NCBI RefSeq assembly: GCF_041080655.1
Contig: NZ_CP163525.1
Location: 8,246,001 to 8,310,000, forward strand
Direction: 5' to 3'
Length of the DNA stretch: 64,000 bases
DNA from: Streptomyces sp. CG4
Lineage (GTDB): Bacteria > Actinomycetota > Actinomycetes > Streptomycetales > Streptomycetaceae
The notes beneath the pieces are model-generated. The model had not been told where the DNA came from and did not search any database. It was given only the letters and a program-made list of their open reading frames with translations. The position numbers were made by a program, and so were the translations under genes. Each line of letters starts with the position of its first letter. Within the stretch, counting starts at the first letter, position 1. This document shows positions 15,638 through 24,339 of the stretch, one piece after another.

Positions 15638-16390
15638 ATGGACAACGTGTGGCGAATGACGGTCGCGGTGACGGCCTTTGGGACGCTCATGACGACTCTG
15701 TCCGCGTGCGGGATCGATGCCTCCGGTCCGGCTCGCGCCGGCGGGGCGGCGGGCCCCCGCGGGCAGGCCCCACGCACCCCGATGGTGTCGACCGTCCCCG
15801 TGACCGACCCAACTCGCATCCCGGGCGTCGGCGACCGGCTGTACCGGTACATCCCCCAGGACTCCGGCCAGGTCCTCGTGGTGTACGGCGAAGGCGAGAA
15901 CTCGCCCTACTCCACGGCCGTGCTGTACATGCGGGAGGGGCCGGAGTGGCGGCCGATGGCCACGTGGCCGGCGCACAACGGCCGGAACGGCTGGACCCGA
16001 GCCCATCGCGAGGGTGACGGGCGCAGTCCCGTCGGCGTGTTCGGCCTCTCCGACGCGGGCGGTGTGCTCGACAACCCCGGCACCAGGCTGCCGTACCTCC
16101 AGGACCCGAACTCCTTCGCGCCCCCGAACCGGGGCGAGGCGCATCAGCACGACTTCGACTACGTCATCGCCATCGACTACAACCGTCGCCCGGGCCGCCC
16201 GCCGGACGACGGCGCACGCCCCGAGGGTGACGCGAAGGGTGGCGGCATCTGGCTGCACCTCGACCACGGTGACGGCACGTCCGCATGCGTCAGCGTCCCC
16301 AAGGACGCCATGCAGTTCCTGCTGCGCACGCTCGATCCGGCCCGGCATCCGGTGATGGTGATGGGCGACAGGGAGGAACTGCGCGCCTGA
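15638..16390 (+). CDS. L,D-transpeptidase-like lipoprotein
   Basis: The ~250-residue product has a signal peptide ending in a lipobox (TLSACG, Cys about residue 24), so it is probably a lipoprotein. The C-terminal half resembles the YkuD/L,D-transpeptidase fold: DFDYVIAIDYNR, GGGIWLHLDHGDGTSACVSV and VMVMGDREEL. The His and the SACVS motif would supply the catalytic His and Cys of a peptidoglycan 3-3 cross-linker. The loop deviates from the usual HGTxxxxSxGCxR, so activity is not assured. Start choice is uncertain: ATG 15638 or 15656. It is transcribed towards the next secreted-protein gene. Confidence 0.65.
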   Translation: MDNVWRMTVAVTAFGTLMTTLSACGIDASGPARAGGAAGPRGQAPRTPMVSTVPVTDPTRIPGVGDRLYRYIPQDSGQVLVVYGEGENSPYSTAVLYMREGPEWRPMATWPAHNGRNGWTRAHREGDGRSPVGVFGLSDAGGVLDNPGTRLPYLQDPNSFAPPNRGEAHQHDFDYVIAIDYNRRPGRPPDDGARPEGDAKGGGIWLHLDHGDGTSACVSVPKDAMQFLLRTLDPARHPVMVMGDREELRA

Positions 16391-16571
16391 CGCACCAGCA
16401 CCTCGTGCGCTTCAGACGGTCTTTCCAAGACTGCCGCTGACGTCAGCGTGCCGAAGGCGCATCTCGGCGCCGACAGGCCTCTGGGCCGATCGGGCCCGAT
16501 CAGGCCCGATCACGCCGTTCTTCCCGACGCGTCATTGCGGGCCGGCCCCGACTCCCCGTAGAACACCGGCC

Positions 16572-18182
16572 ATGAGTAGACGGATAGTCATGTCCATGCT
16601 CGCCGGAGTGACCCTCCTGGCGGGCGCGTTCTTCGGCACCGGAGCCGCCGTCGCCCAAGCGGCCGACGTTCCGCCCGAGTTCGGTACCGGCTGGCACGAC
16701 CCCATTACCGCGGCCCCGCCCGTCGACCGGCCGCACACCACGTCGTGCCAGGTCACCCTTGCCGACGCCCAGTTCCGCGACTTCACGCCCTACCGCGGTG
16801 CCTACACCCCGCCCCAGGGCTGCGGCGACCACTGGAGCAAGGTCGTGCTGCGGCTCGACGGCAAGGTGAAGGGCCGTCAGTACGACCGCCTCGGCTATCT
16901 GCACGTCGGCGGCGTCGAGATCCTGCGTACCTCCACTCCCGAGCCCTCGCCCGACGGCATCGCATGGCATGCCGAGAAGGACGTCACCCGTTACAGCGAC
17001 ACCTTCCGCAGCCCGCAAGACGTCGAGATGCTGATCGGCAACACGGTCGACGGCACATACACCGGCGTCATCGATGTGCACGTCACCCTGACCTTCTACG
17101 CGGGGCGCCCCGCCGAGCGGACCCCCGACCGCGTCCTCACGCTCGCCGACTCGCCCGACGGTACGACCCTCACCACCCCGCGCAACAGCGAGCGGATCGT
17201 CGCCGAGGTCTACGCGACCGGTTCGGGCGGCGGCTGCGAGGAGTTCTGGTATCTCACCGTGGCCGACCCGGCGTCGTACTCCTGCAAGGCCGATCACGGT
17301 CCCTACCGTGAGGTGCAGATCAAGGTCGACGGCCAACTCGCCGGAATCGCCGCGCCGTTCCCGAACGTCTGGACCGGCGGCTGGTCCAACCCCTTCCTCT
17401 GGTACGTCCTCCCGGCGCCGGGCGCCTTCGACGTGCGGCCCATCGCATACGACCTCACGCCGTTCGCGGGTCTGCTCGACGACGGCCGTCCGCATCGCGT
17501 CGACGTGTCCGTCGTCGGCGTGCCCGCGGGCCAGTCGGGCTGGAGCGCGCCGGTGAACGTCCTGGTCTGGCAGGACGCGCACCGCGCCCAGGTCACCGGC
17601 GCGCTCACCGCGCACAAGGCGACGGACATCGCCAACTCCTCGACCTACACGCCCGGTTCGGAGAACCGCGTGAACACCGACGCCGGGCACCGGCTCACGG
17701 TGTCCGGCTACCTCGACACCTCGCACGGCCGGGTGACCACCACCGTCGCACGGACGCTCGCCAACACCTCCGTCCACCGCTGGACCGACGGCGAGAACAC
17801 GGACGGACTGGACGCGACGTGGTCCGACGACCAGACGGTCACCGTCGGCGGACAGGGGCCCGCGCGGACGACGCACACCCACCGCACGTACACCATGAAC
17901 GGTGCCACGACCATCGGCACGGACAACCGGCTGCGCACCGTGCTGACGCTCGGCGACCGCGCGTCCGTCGTGGAGCTGCGGGACGGCCGGCGCACCGCGT
18001 GGTCGCGGCTCGACGACACCTACAGCGGCGACGCCGCGTACACGATGAACGTCCCGCGCGATCAGCGGCACGCGGTCGGCACGTCGAGCGAGCGCTATCG
18101 GCTGTACGGCTCCGACGGCTGCTACGACCATGCGCTGACCACGGTTCAGGGGGTGTTGACGGAGGACCGCTACCGCTGTTGA
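16572..18182 (+). CDS. Secreted PNGase A-like protein (peptide-N4-asparagine amidase A family)
   Basis: The 536-residue precursor has a clear Sec signal (RRIVMSMLAGVTLLAGAFFG, cleavage near AQAA). The mature part resembles peptide N-glycanase A of plants and fungi: WSKVVLRLDGKVKGRQYDRL, LGYLHVGGVEILRTSTPEPS, GIAWHAEKDVTRYSD, FPNVWTGGWSNPFLWYVLP and GAFDVRPIAYDLTPFAGLL. PNGase A removes N-glycans from glycopeptides. In a saprophyte such an enzyme could act on plant or fungal glycoproteins (inference). The C-terminal ~200 residues form a beta-rich region, as in the family. There are two copies of a gggcccgatca-type 10-mer just upstream (16488-16512). Confidence 0.75.
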   Translation: MSRRIVMSMLAGVTLLAGAFFGTGAAVAQAADVPPEFGTGWHDPITAAPPVDRPHTTSCQVTLADAQFRDFTPYRGAYTPPQGCGDHWSKVVLRLDGKVKGRQYDRLGYLHVGGVEILRTSTPEPSPDGIAWHAEKDVTRYSDTFRSPQDVEMLIGNTVDGTYTGVIDVHVTLTFYAGRPAERTPDRVLTLADSPDGTTLTTPRNSERIVAEVYATGSGGGCEEFWYLTVADPASYSCKADHGPYREVQIKVDGQLAGIAAPFPNVWTGGWSNPFLWYVLPAPGAFDVRPIAYDLTPFAGLLDDGRPHRVDVSVVGVPAGQSGWSAPVNVLVWQDAHRAQVTGALTAHKATDIANSSTYTPGSENRVNTDAGHRLTVSGYLDTSHGRVTTTVARTLANTSVHRWTDGENTDGLDATWSDDQTVTVGGQGPARTTHTHRTYTMNGATTIGTDNRLRTVLTLGDRASVVELRDGRRTAWSRLDDTYSGDAAYTMNVPRDQRHAVGTSSERYRLYGSDGCYDHALTTVQGVLTEDRYRC

Positions 18183-18348
18183 GCAGGGCGATGTGGAGTG
18201 CGCCACTCGCGCGGTGATTTACCTGGCTGTGACACGGGTGTCTCCGCGGGGATCGACAACGGCTCCAGAGTGATCGACACGGAAGCCGCCTTCCGTATCG
18301 CAGAAGTCCCGTTCGGCCTCTGCGAGTCGACGCCCTCTAGGAGTGCCC

Positions 18349-19758
18349 GTGCCGCAGTCCGTACTGTCCCTGCCGCGACGCGTCGCACGCATACTGCGTA
18401 CCTCCCTCTTCGCGCAGGTCGCCTGCGCGCTCGTGCTCGGCATCGTCGTCGGGAAGCTGTGGCCGGAGTCGGCCACGGCTTTCCAGCCGCTCGGCGACGG
18501 TTTCCTACGCCTGATCAAGGCGGTCATCTCGCCGCTGGTGTTCTGCGTGGTCGTCGTCGGCATCGCCAAGGCCGGTGACCTGAAGGCCTTCGGGCGGATC
18601 GGGCTGAAGGCCCTGGTCTGGTTCGAAGTGGCGTCCACGGCCGCCCTGCTCCTCGGCCTGGCCGCCGCCAATGTGGCCGGTCCCGGCACCGGGATGCATG
18701 TGGACCCCGCGAAGCTCGACGCCTCGGCGGTCGACCGGCAGACCCAGGGCGGCGCGCTGCCGTCCACGACCGAGTTCGTCCTGAACGCCCTGCCGAACAG
18801 TGCCGTCGGGGCCTTCGCGGACAACGCGCTGCTGCAGGTCCTCGTCCTGGCCTGTCTGGTCGGTGCGGCACTGCTCCACCTCGGTCACACCAGAGTCCCG
18901 AAGATCTTGCCGGCGATCGAGCAGGCGCAGGAGGTCGTCTTTGCCGTCGTCGGCTTCGTCATGCGGCTCGCGCCGCTCGCCGTGTTCGGCGCGATGGTCC
19001 ACCTCGTCGGGCAGTACGGCCTCGGGGTCGTGCAGACCTACGGCAAGCTCATCGTCCTGTGCTACGCCGTCGCCGCGGTCTTCCTCGTGCTGCTCGGGGT
19101 CGCGCTGCGGCTGGTCAGCGGACTGAGCCTGTGGAAGTTCGTGCGCTACACCCGGGAGGAGCTGCTGCTCGCTCTCGGTACGGCCTCCAGCGAGAGCGTC
19201 ATGCCGCGCATGATGCAGAAGCTGCGGCAGGCCGGCTGCCGGGACGACGCCGTGGGCCTGGTGCTGCCCACCGGCTACTCCTTCAACCTCGACGGCGCCT
19301 CGATCTACCTCTCCATCGGCACCCTGTTCATCGCGCAGGCGGTGGGCGTCGACCTCGACCTGGGCCGTCAGATCACGGTCGTCCTCGTGCTCATGCTGAC
19401 CAGCAAGGGCATGGCGGGTGTGCCCGGTTCGGCCTTCCTCGCGCTGTCCGCGACCGCGACCTCGCTGGGCGTCGTCCCCGCCGGAGCGGTCGCCCTGCTG
19501 CTCGGCGTCGACCGGATCATGGATTCCATGCGGGTCACCACCAACCTGCTCGGCAACTGCGTCGCCGTCTTCGCGGTCTCCCGCTGGGAGGGCGCGCTGG
19601 ACACGGCGCGGGCCAAGAAGGTGCTGGACGGCGGGATTGCCTGCGCGGTCGGCGAAGGCCCGGAGGCGGAATCTGCCGCATCCGACGAGGGCTCTGGGGC
19701 GGAGTCCACCGTGGAGAAACGGTCCACTGCCAAGGAGCCCGCGCCGGAAGCGGGGTGA
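18349..19758 (+). CDS. Cation:dicarboxylate symporter (DAACS family, DctA-like)
   Basis: The 469-residue membrane protein is predicted to import C4-dicarboxylates (or acidic amino acids) with protons or sodium. Diagnostic motifs are the re-entrant serine loop GTASSESVMPRMM, PTGYSFNLDGASIYL, LTSKGMAGVPGSAF and GVDRIMDSMRVTTNLLGN. Eight transmembrane helices plus two hairpins are expected. The acidic Ser/Glu-rich tail after residue 430 is probably disordered. GTG 18349 follows taggag with good spacing. It is convergent with the MarR gene. Confidence 0.92.
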   Translation: MPQSVLSLPRRVARILRTSLFAQVACALVLGIVVGKLWPESATAFQPLGDGFLRLIKAVISPLVFCVVVVGIAKAGDLKAFGRIGLKALVWFEVASTAALLLGLAAANVAGPGTGMHVDPAKLDASAVDRQTQGGALPSTTEFVLNALPNSAVGAFADNALLQVLVLACLVGAALLHLGHTRVPKILPAIEQAQEVVFAVVGFVMRLAPLAVFGAMVHLVGQYGLGVVQTYGKLIVLCYAVAAVFLVLLGVALRLVSGLSLWKFVRYTREELLLALGTASSESVMPRMMQKLRQAGCRDDAVGLVLPTGYSFNLDGASIYLSIGTLFIAQAVGVDLDLGRQITVVLVLMLTSKGMAGVPGSAFLALSATATSLGVVPAGAVALLLGVDRIMDSMRVTTNLLGNCVAVFAVSRWEGALDTARAKKVLDGGIACAVGEGPEAESAASDEGSGAESTVEKRSTAKEPAPEAG

Positions 19759-19777
19759 TCGTGCGCCGACGGGCCGC

Positions 19778-20227
19778 TCAGCAGCGCGTGCGGCTGTCCC
19801 CCTCGATCAGGGTGTCCAGCAGCACGCCGAGCACCTGGCGCTCCTTCTCCGTCAGTGGAGCGAGTATCTCCTCGGCCGCCGAGCGGCGTGCGCCGCGCAG
19901 CTCGCGCAGGGTCGTGAGCCCCTCGTCCGTCAGCTCGATCCGGGTCACGCGCCGGTTCGCGGGATCCGGCATCCGCCGTACCTTCCCGCTCGCCTCCAGG
20001 CCGTCTACCAGCGTCGTCACCGCCCGCGGCACCACCTCCAGGCGCTCGGCGAGGTCGGCCATGCGCGGGGGCGAGGCGTAGTGCGCGAGGGTGCGCAGCA
20101 GACGGGACTGGGCCGGGGTGACACCCAGATCGTGCTGTTCCAGATGGCGCTTCTGGATGCGGTGCACCCGGCGGGTCAGCCGTAGCAACTGCTCGGCGAG
20201 CAGGCCGTCGGGATCGGGGGTGGTCAT
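19778..20227 (-). CDS. MarR-family transcriptional regulator
   Basis: The 149-residue winged-helix protein has the MarR layout: dimerisation helices at both ends and a wHTH in the middle (LGVTPAQSRLLRTLAHY, PPRMADLAERLEVVPRAVTT and LVDGLEASGKVRRMPDPANR with the wing Asp/Arg). It is divergent from the ABC exporter at 20341, with a 7-bp-arm dyad between them. By analogy it represses itself and the exporter and is released by a ligand the pump exports (inference). Confidence 0.9.
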   Translation of the reverse strand: MTTPDPDGLLAEQLLRLTRRVHRIQKRHLEQHDLGVTPAQSRLLRTLAHYASPPRMADLAERLEVVPRAVTTLVDGLEASGKVRRMPDPANRRVTRIELTDEGLTTLRELRGARRSAAEEILAPLTEKERQVLGVLLDTLIEGDSRTRC

Positions 20228-20251
20228 GCGGGAACAATATCAGGATACCGT

Positions 20252-20276
20252 TCATTGTGAGTATAGGTAACAATGA
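20252..20276. promoter_or_regulatory. Putative MarR operator
   Basis: A perfect 7-bp inverted repeat, tcattgt and acaatga, is separated by 11 bases (20252-20258, 20270-20276) and is unusually AT-rich for this DNA. It is 25 bases upstream of the MarR start and 65 bases upstream of the divergent exporter start, as expected for a shared autoregulatory operator. Confidence 0.6.
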
Positions 20277-20340
20277 GCTACGATCCGTTCGTCATCGTCG
20301 GCCGACTCAGGCCGGTGCCCGTTCACCTCCGTAGGAGCCC

Positions 20341-22149
20341 ATGCACCCCGACCGTGAAACGTCCTGGACCCCGCCTGCCGACGCCAAGGAACAGCCCCGG
20401 CAGGTGCGCCGCATCCTGAAACTCTTCCGCCCCTACCGCGGGCGCCTCGCGATCGTCGGCCTGCTGGTCGGCGCCTCCTCGCTGGTCTCGGTGGCCACGC
20501 CGTTCCTGCTCAAGGAGACCCTGGACGTCGCGATCCCCCAGGGCCGCACCGGCCTGCTCAGCCTGCTCGCGCTCGGCATGATCCTCAGCGCGGTCCTCTC
20601 CAGCGTCTTCGGCGTGCTCCAGACGCTGATCTCCACCACCGTCGGCCAGCGCGTCATGCACGACCTGCGCACCGCCGTCTACGGCCGCCTGCAGCGCATG
20701 TCGCTCGCCTTCTTCACGCGGACCCGCACCGGCGAGGTCCAGTCCCGGATCGCCAACGACATCGGCGGCATGCAGGCCACCGTCACCTCCACCGCCACCT
20801 CCCTGGTATCCAACGCCACCAGCGTCGTCGCCACGATCGTCGCGATGGTCGCCCTCGACTGGCGGCTCACGATCGTCTCGCTGGTCCTGCTGCCGGCGTT
20901 CGTATGGATAAGCCGCCGTGTCGGCAACGAACGCAAGAAGATCACCACGCAGCGGCAGAAGCAGATGGCCGCGATGGCGGCCACGGTCACCGAGTCACTC
21001 TCGGTCAGCGGCATCCTGCTCGGCCGCACCATGGGCCGCTCCGACTCGCTGACCGCCTCCTTCGCCGACGAGTCCGAGCGCCTGGTCGACCTGGAAGTGA
21101 AGGCGAACATGGCAGGCCGCTGGCGCATGGCCGTGATCACGATCGTCATGGCCGCGATGCCCGCCATCATCTACTGGACGGCCGGTCTCGCCCTTCAGTT
21201 CGGCGGCCCCAAGGTCTCGCTCGGCACCATCGTCGCCTTCGTCTCGCTCCAGCAGGGGCTGTTCCGCCCGGCCGTGAGTCTGCTCGCGACCGGTGTCCAG
21301 ATCCAGACCTCTCTCGCGCTCTTCCAGCGCATCTTCGAATATCTGGACCTGCCGGTCGACATCACCGAGCGCGCGCGTCCCGTCCACCTCGACCAGGTCA
21401 AGGGCGAAGTCCGCTTCGAGGACGTGGCGTTCCGCTACGACAGTGACGACAGGACCCGTCCCGTCCTCGACGGCATAGACGTCACCGTCCCCGCGGGCGG
21501 TAGCCTCGCCGTCGTCGGGCCGACCGGAGCCGGCAAGTCCACCCTCGGCTATCTGGTGCCCCGGCTCTACGACGTCACCGGCGGCCGTGTCACGGTGGAC
21601 GGCGTCGACGTCCGGGACCTCGACTTCGACACCCTCGCGCGCGCGGTCGGCGTCGTCTCGCAGGAGACGTATCTCTTCCACGCCTCCGTCGCCGACAACC
21701 TCCGCTTCGCCAAGCCGGACGCCACCGACGAGGAACTGCGGGCGGCGGCCGGGGCGGCGCAGATACACGACCACATAGCCGCGCTGCCCGACGGCTACGA
21801 CACGGTCGTCGGTGAACGCGGCCACCGCTTCTCCGGCGGTGAGAAGCAGCGCCTCGCGATAGCCCGCACGATCCTGCGCGATCCGCCGGTCCTCATCCTC
21901 GACGAGGCGACCAGCGCGCTCGACACTCGTACGGAGGCCGCCGTGCAGGAGGCGATCGACGCCCTGTCGGCCGACCGGACGACGATCACCATCGCCCACC
22001 GTCTGTCCACGATCCGTGGCGCCGACCAGATCGTGGTCCTCGACTCCGGGCGGGTCGCCGAACGCGGCAGCCATGAGGAACTGCTGGAAACGGACGGGAG
22101 GTACGCCGCCCTGGTGCGCCGGGACGCGCAGCTGGAACCGACGAGCTGA
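20341..22149 (+). CDS. ABC multidrug-type exporter (homodimeric half-transporter)
   Basis: The 602-residue protein has six transmembrane helices (about 40-320) and a full-function ATPase domain: Walker A VVGPTGAGKSTLGYLV, Q-loop VSQETYLFH, signature FSGGEKQRLAIARTIL, Walker B VLILDEATSALD and switch TITIAHRLSTI. All catalytic motifs are canonical, so it can work as a homodimer, unlike the asymmetric pair at 11781-15364. The ATG follows cgtaggag. It is divergent from the MarR gene, which probably controls it. Confidence 0.93.
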   Translation: MHPDRETSWTPPADAKEQPRQVRRILKLFRPYRGRLAIVGLLVGASSLVSVATPFLLKETLDVAIPQGRTGLLSLLALGMILSAVLSSVFGVLQTLISTTVGQRVMHDLRTAVYGRLQRMSLAFFTRTRTGEVQSRIANDIGGMQATVTSTATSLVSNATSVVATIVAMVALDWRLTIVSLVLLPAFVWISRRVGNERKKITTQRQKQMAAMAATVTESLSVSGILLGRTMGRSDSLTASFADESERLVDLEVKANMAGRWRMAVITIVMAAMPAIIYWTAGLALQFGGPKVSLGTIVAFVSLQQGLFRPAVSLLATGVQIQTSLALFQRIFEYLDLPVDITERARPVHLDQVKGEVRFEDVAFRYDSDDRTRPVLDGIDVTVPAGGSLAVVGPTGAGKSTLGYLVPRLYDVTGGRVTVDGVDVRDLDFDTLARAVGVVSQETYLFHASVADNLRFAKPDATDEELRAAAGAAQIHDHIAALPDGYDTVVGERGHRFSGGEKQRLAIARTILRDPPVLILDEATSALDTRTEAAVQEAIDALSADRTTITIAHRLSTIRGADQIVVLDSGRVAERGSHEELLETDGRYAALVRRDAQLEPTS

Positions 22150-22177
22150 AACGAGCCGTGACCGCCGAGCCGACGCT

Positions 22178-22216
22178 GTGACGGCCACATGGAACAGCCG
22201 TGACGGCCACATGGAA
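22178..22216 (+). repeat. Two direct copies of a 17-mer, 22-bp period
   Basis: gtgacggccacatggaa occurs at 22178-22194 and 22200-22216, shortly after the exporter stop codon and before mltG. The role is unknown. It resembles the other short tandem repeats found just after stop codons in this window. Confidence 0.7.
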
Positions 22217-22258
22217 TATGTGCCGGGTTAATGGCGATATGCGTATTACCGTGCCCGC

Positions 22259-23140
22259 ATGCAGAGGAAGATTCCGCCGCGGAGCGCGATCCGACTGACA
22301 CGCCGGGGCAGGCTGGTCCTGGTTGTGGCCGGCCTCGTCGTCGGCACCGCCGTGGCGGTGCCGCTGCTGACGCCGGACAGCGGTCCCGAGGAAGTACCGC
22401 CCAAGGCCCTGGTCGTTCCGGAGGGCTGGCGCGCGAGCCAGGTGTACGACGCGATCGACAAGGCTCTCGAACTGCCCCCGGGCAGCACGCGCAAGTCCAT
22501 CGGGAAGGCCGGCCTGAAACTGCCCGGCGACGCCCTGGGCAATCCGGAGGGCTACCTGTTTCCGGCGACCTATTCCGTCCGCAAAGGTGCGACGCCCGAG
22601 TCCCTGCTCAGCTCCATGGTCGACACCGCCAGCAGCGTGTTCAACGCGGCACCGATCGCGGCGGGGGCGCAGCAGGACGCGATGAACGTCTACCAGGCGG
22701 TCACCATCGCCAGCATCGTCCAGGCCGAGGCCGCGACGCGGGCGGACATGGGCAAGGTCGCCCGGGTCGTCATCAACCGGCTGGAGCGTGGCATGCCGCT
22801 GCAGATGGACTCGACGATCAACTACGCGCTGAACCGCAGCACCGTCCAGACCAGCCAGGACGACACCCGTGTCGAGAGCCCGTACAACTCCTACCAGCGC
22901 ATGGGCCTGCCGCCCACGCCCATCGACAACCCCGGTGAGGAGGCCATGCACGCCGCGCTGAATCCGACGCCGGGCGACTGGCTGTACTTCGTCACGGTCA
23001 AACCGGGGGACACCCGCTTCACCGCCGACTACGCGACGCACCTGCGCAATGTGGCGGACTTCAACGCCCTGCACCAAGGCGCGGCGCAGCCGCAGCCCCC
23101 GTCCCAGAGCCCGGCCGGCTCCGCGCCCGCGGTCCGCTGA
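22259..23140 (+). CDS. mltG: Endolytic transglycosylase MltG-like protein
   Basis: This 293-residue protein has one N-terminal transmembrane helix (residues about 20-40) and a YceG/MltG domain, predicted to cleave nascent glycan strands outside the membrane. Key segments are LVVPEGWRASQVYDAI, NPEGYLFPATYSVRKG, the catalytic-Glu helix TIASIVQAEA, PLQMDSTINYAL, SPYNSYQRMGLPPTPIDNPG and ALNPTPGDWLYFVT. It lacks the long cytoplasmic region of the housekeeping actinobacterial MltG, so it may be a second, short paralogue. It is convergent with the monooxygenase, 12 bases away. Confidence 0.87.
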   Translation: MQRKIPPRSAIRLTRRGRLVLVVAGLVVGTAVAVPLLTPDSGPEEVPPKALVVPEGWRASQVYDAIDKALELPPGSTRKSIGKAGLKLPGDALGNPEGYLFPATYSVRKGATPESLLSSMVDTASSVFNAAPIAAGAQQDAMNVYQAVTIASIVQAEAATRADMGKVARVVINRLERGMPLQMDSTINYALNRSTVQTSQDDTRVESPYNSYQRMGLPPTPIDNPGEEAMHAALNPTPGDWLYFVTVKPGDTRFTADYATHLRNVADFNALHQGAAQPQPPSQSPAGSAPAVR

Positions 23141-23152
23141 GCCGGCGGGACG

Positions 23153-24247
23153 TCACGCGGCGACCGGCTGCTCCTCGGCCAGCAACCGCCTGATGTCCCG
23201 GACGGCCGAGCGGCCGGCCCGGTTGGCGCCGATGGTGCTGGCCGAGGGGCCGTAGCCGACGAGGTGGACCCGTGGATCGGCCACGGTCCGGGTGCCCTCG
23301 ACCCGGATCCCGCCGCCCGGTTCGCGCAGCCGCAGCGGACGGAGATGGTCCAGCGCGGCCCGGAATCCGGTCGCCCAGAGGATGACGTCGGTGGCGACGT
23401 GCCGTCCGTCGTCCCACGCCACGCCGTCCGGGATGATCCGGTCGAACATCGGCTGCCGGTCCAGGACGCCGTCCGCGAGCCCCTGACGGACGGCGTCGTT
23501 GAGGGGCAGCCCGGTGACCGAGACCACGCTGCGCGGCGGCAGCCCCTGGCGCACCCGTTCCTCCACCAGCGCGACGGCCGCGCGGCCCGCCTCCTGGTCG
23601 AACGGACCCTCGCGGAACACCGGAGGGCGCCGCGTGACCCAGGTGGTCGCGGCCGCGTACGGGGCCAGCTCCAGCAGATGCTGGGTGCCCGAGGCACCGC
23701 CGCCCACGACCACCACCCGACGCCCGGCGAACTCCTCGGGCCCGGCGTACTGCGCGGTGTGCAACTGCCGCCCGCGGAAGGTCTCCTGACCGGGATAGCG
23801 CGGCCAGAACGGCCGGTCCCAGGTGCCGGTCGCGTTGATCAGGGCCCGTGTCGACCAGGTACCGTCCGACGTCTCCACGACCAGCCGCCCGCCGTCACCT
23901 TGCCGTACGGCCCGCACGTCGACAGGCCTGCGTACCCGCAGGTCGAAAGTGCGCTCGTACCGGTCGAAGTAGTCACCGATCACCTCGGCCGAGGGCCGCC
24001 CGGGATCGGCGTCGGTCAGCTCCATGCCGGGCAGCGCGTGCATCCCGTGCACCTTGCCGTACGTCAGCGAGGGCCACCGGAACTGCCAGGCGCCGCCCGG
24101 TGCGGGGGAGTGGTCGAGGACCACGAAGTCGCGCTCCGGCGCGAAGCCGCTGCGTACCAGGTGAAAGGCGCTGGACAGCCCGGCCTGACCAGCACCGATG
24201 ACGACGACCTCGACCTCACGCGATTCGTTCACGCTTCTACCAACCAT
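23153..24247 (-). CDS. Flavin-containing monooxygenase / NAD(P)-binding oxidoreductase
   Basis: The 364-residue protein carries two Rossmann motifs: VVVIGAGQAGLSSAFHL (FAD, residues about 12-28) and VVVVGGGASGTQHLLELA (NADPH, about 175-190). ALINATGTWDRPFWPRYPG and DVILWATGFRAAL are the linker motifs of this class. It probably hydroxylates or oxidises a soft nucleophile or ketone, but the substrate cannot be read from the sequence. The open frame continues upstream to 25150 only by chance inside the next gene. ATG 24247 is the sensible start (GTG 24235 is an alternative). Confidence 0.85.
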   Translation of the reverse strand: MVGRSVNESREVEVVVIGAGQAGLSSAFHLVRSGFAPERDFVVLDHSPAPGGAWQFRWPSLTYGKVHGMHALPGMELTDADPGRPSAEVIGDYFDRYERTFDLRVRRPVDVRAVRQGDGGRLVVETSDGTWSTRALINATGTWDRPFWPRYPGQETFRGRQLHTAQYAGPEEFAGRRVVVVGGGASGTQHLLELAPYAAATTWVTRRPPVFREGPFDQEAGRAAVALVEERVRQGLPPRSVVSVTGLPLNDAVRQGLADGVLDRQPMFDRIIPDGVAWDDGRHVATDVILWATGFRAALDHLRPLRLREPGGGIRVEGTRTVADPRVHLVGYGPSASTIGANRAGRSAVRDIRRLLAEEQPVAA

Positions 24248-24339
24248 GAGCGGGGCGGAGACCTTCCCGGGGCAGCGTTGCAGGCCCATACGTCGCATCT
24301 GCCACGCCCAGGCCTGAGCCGGGGAGCCCCAGCCCCTCC

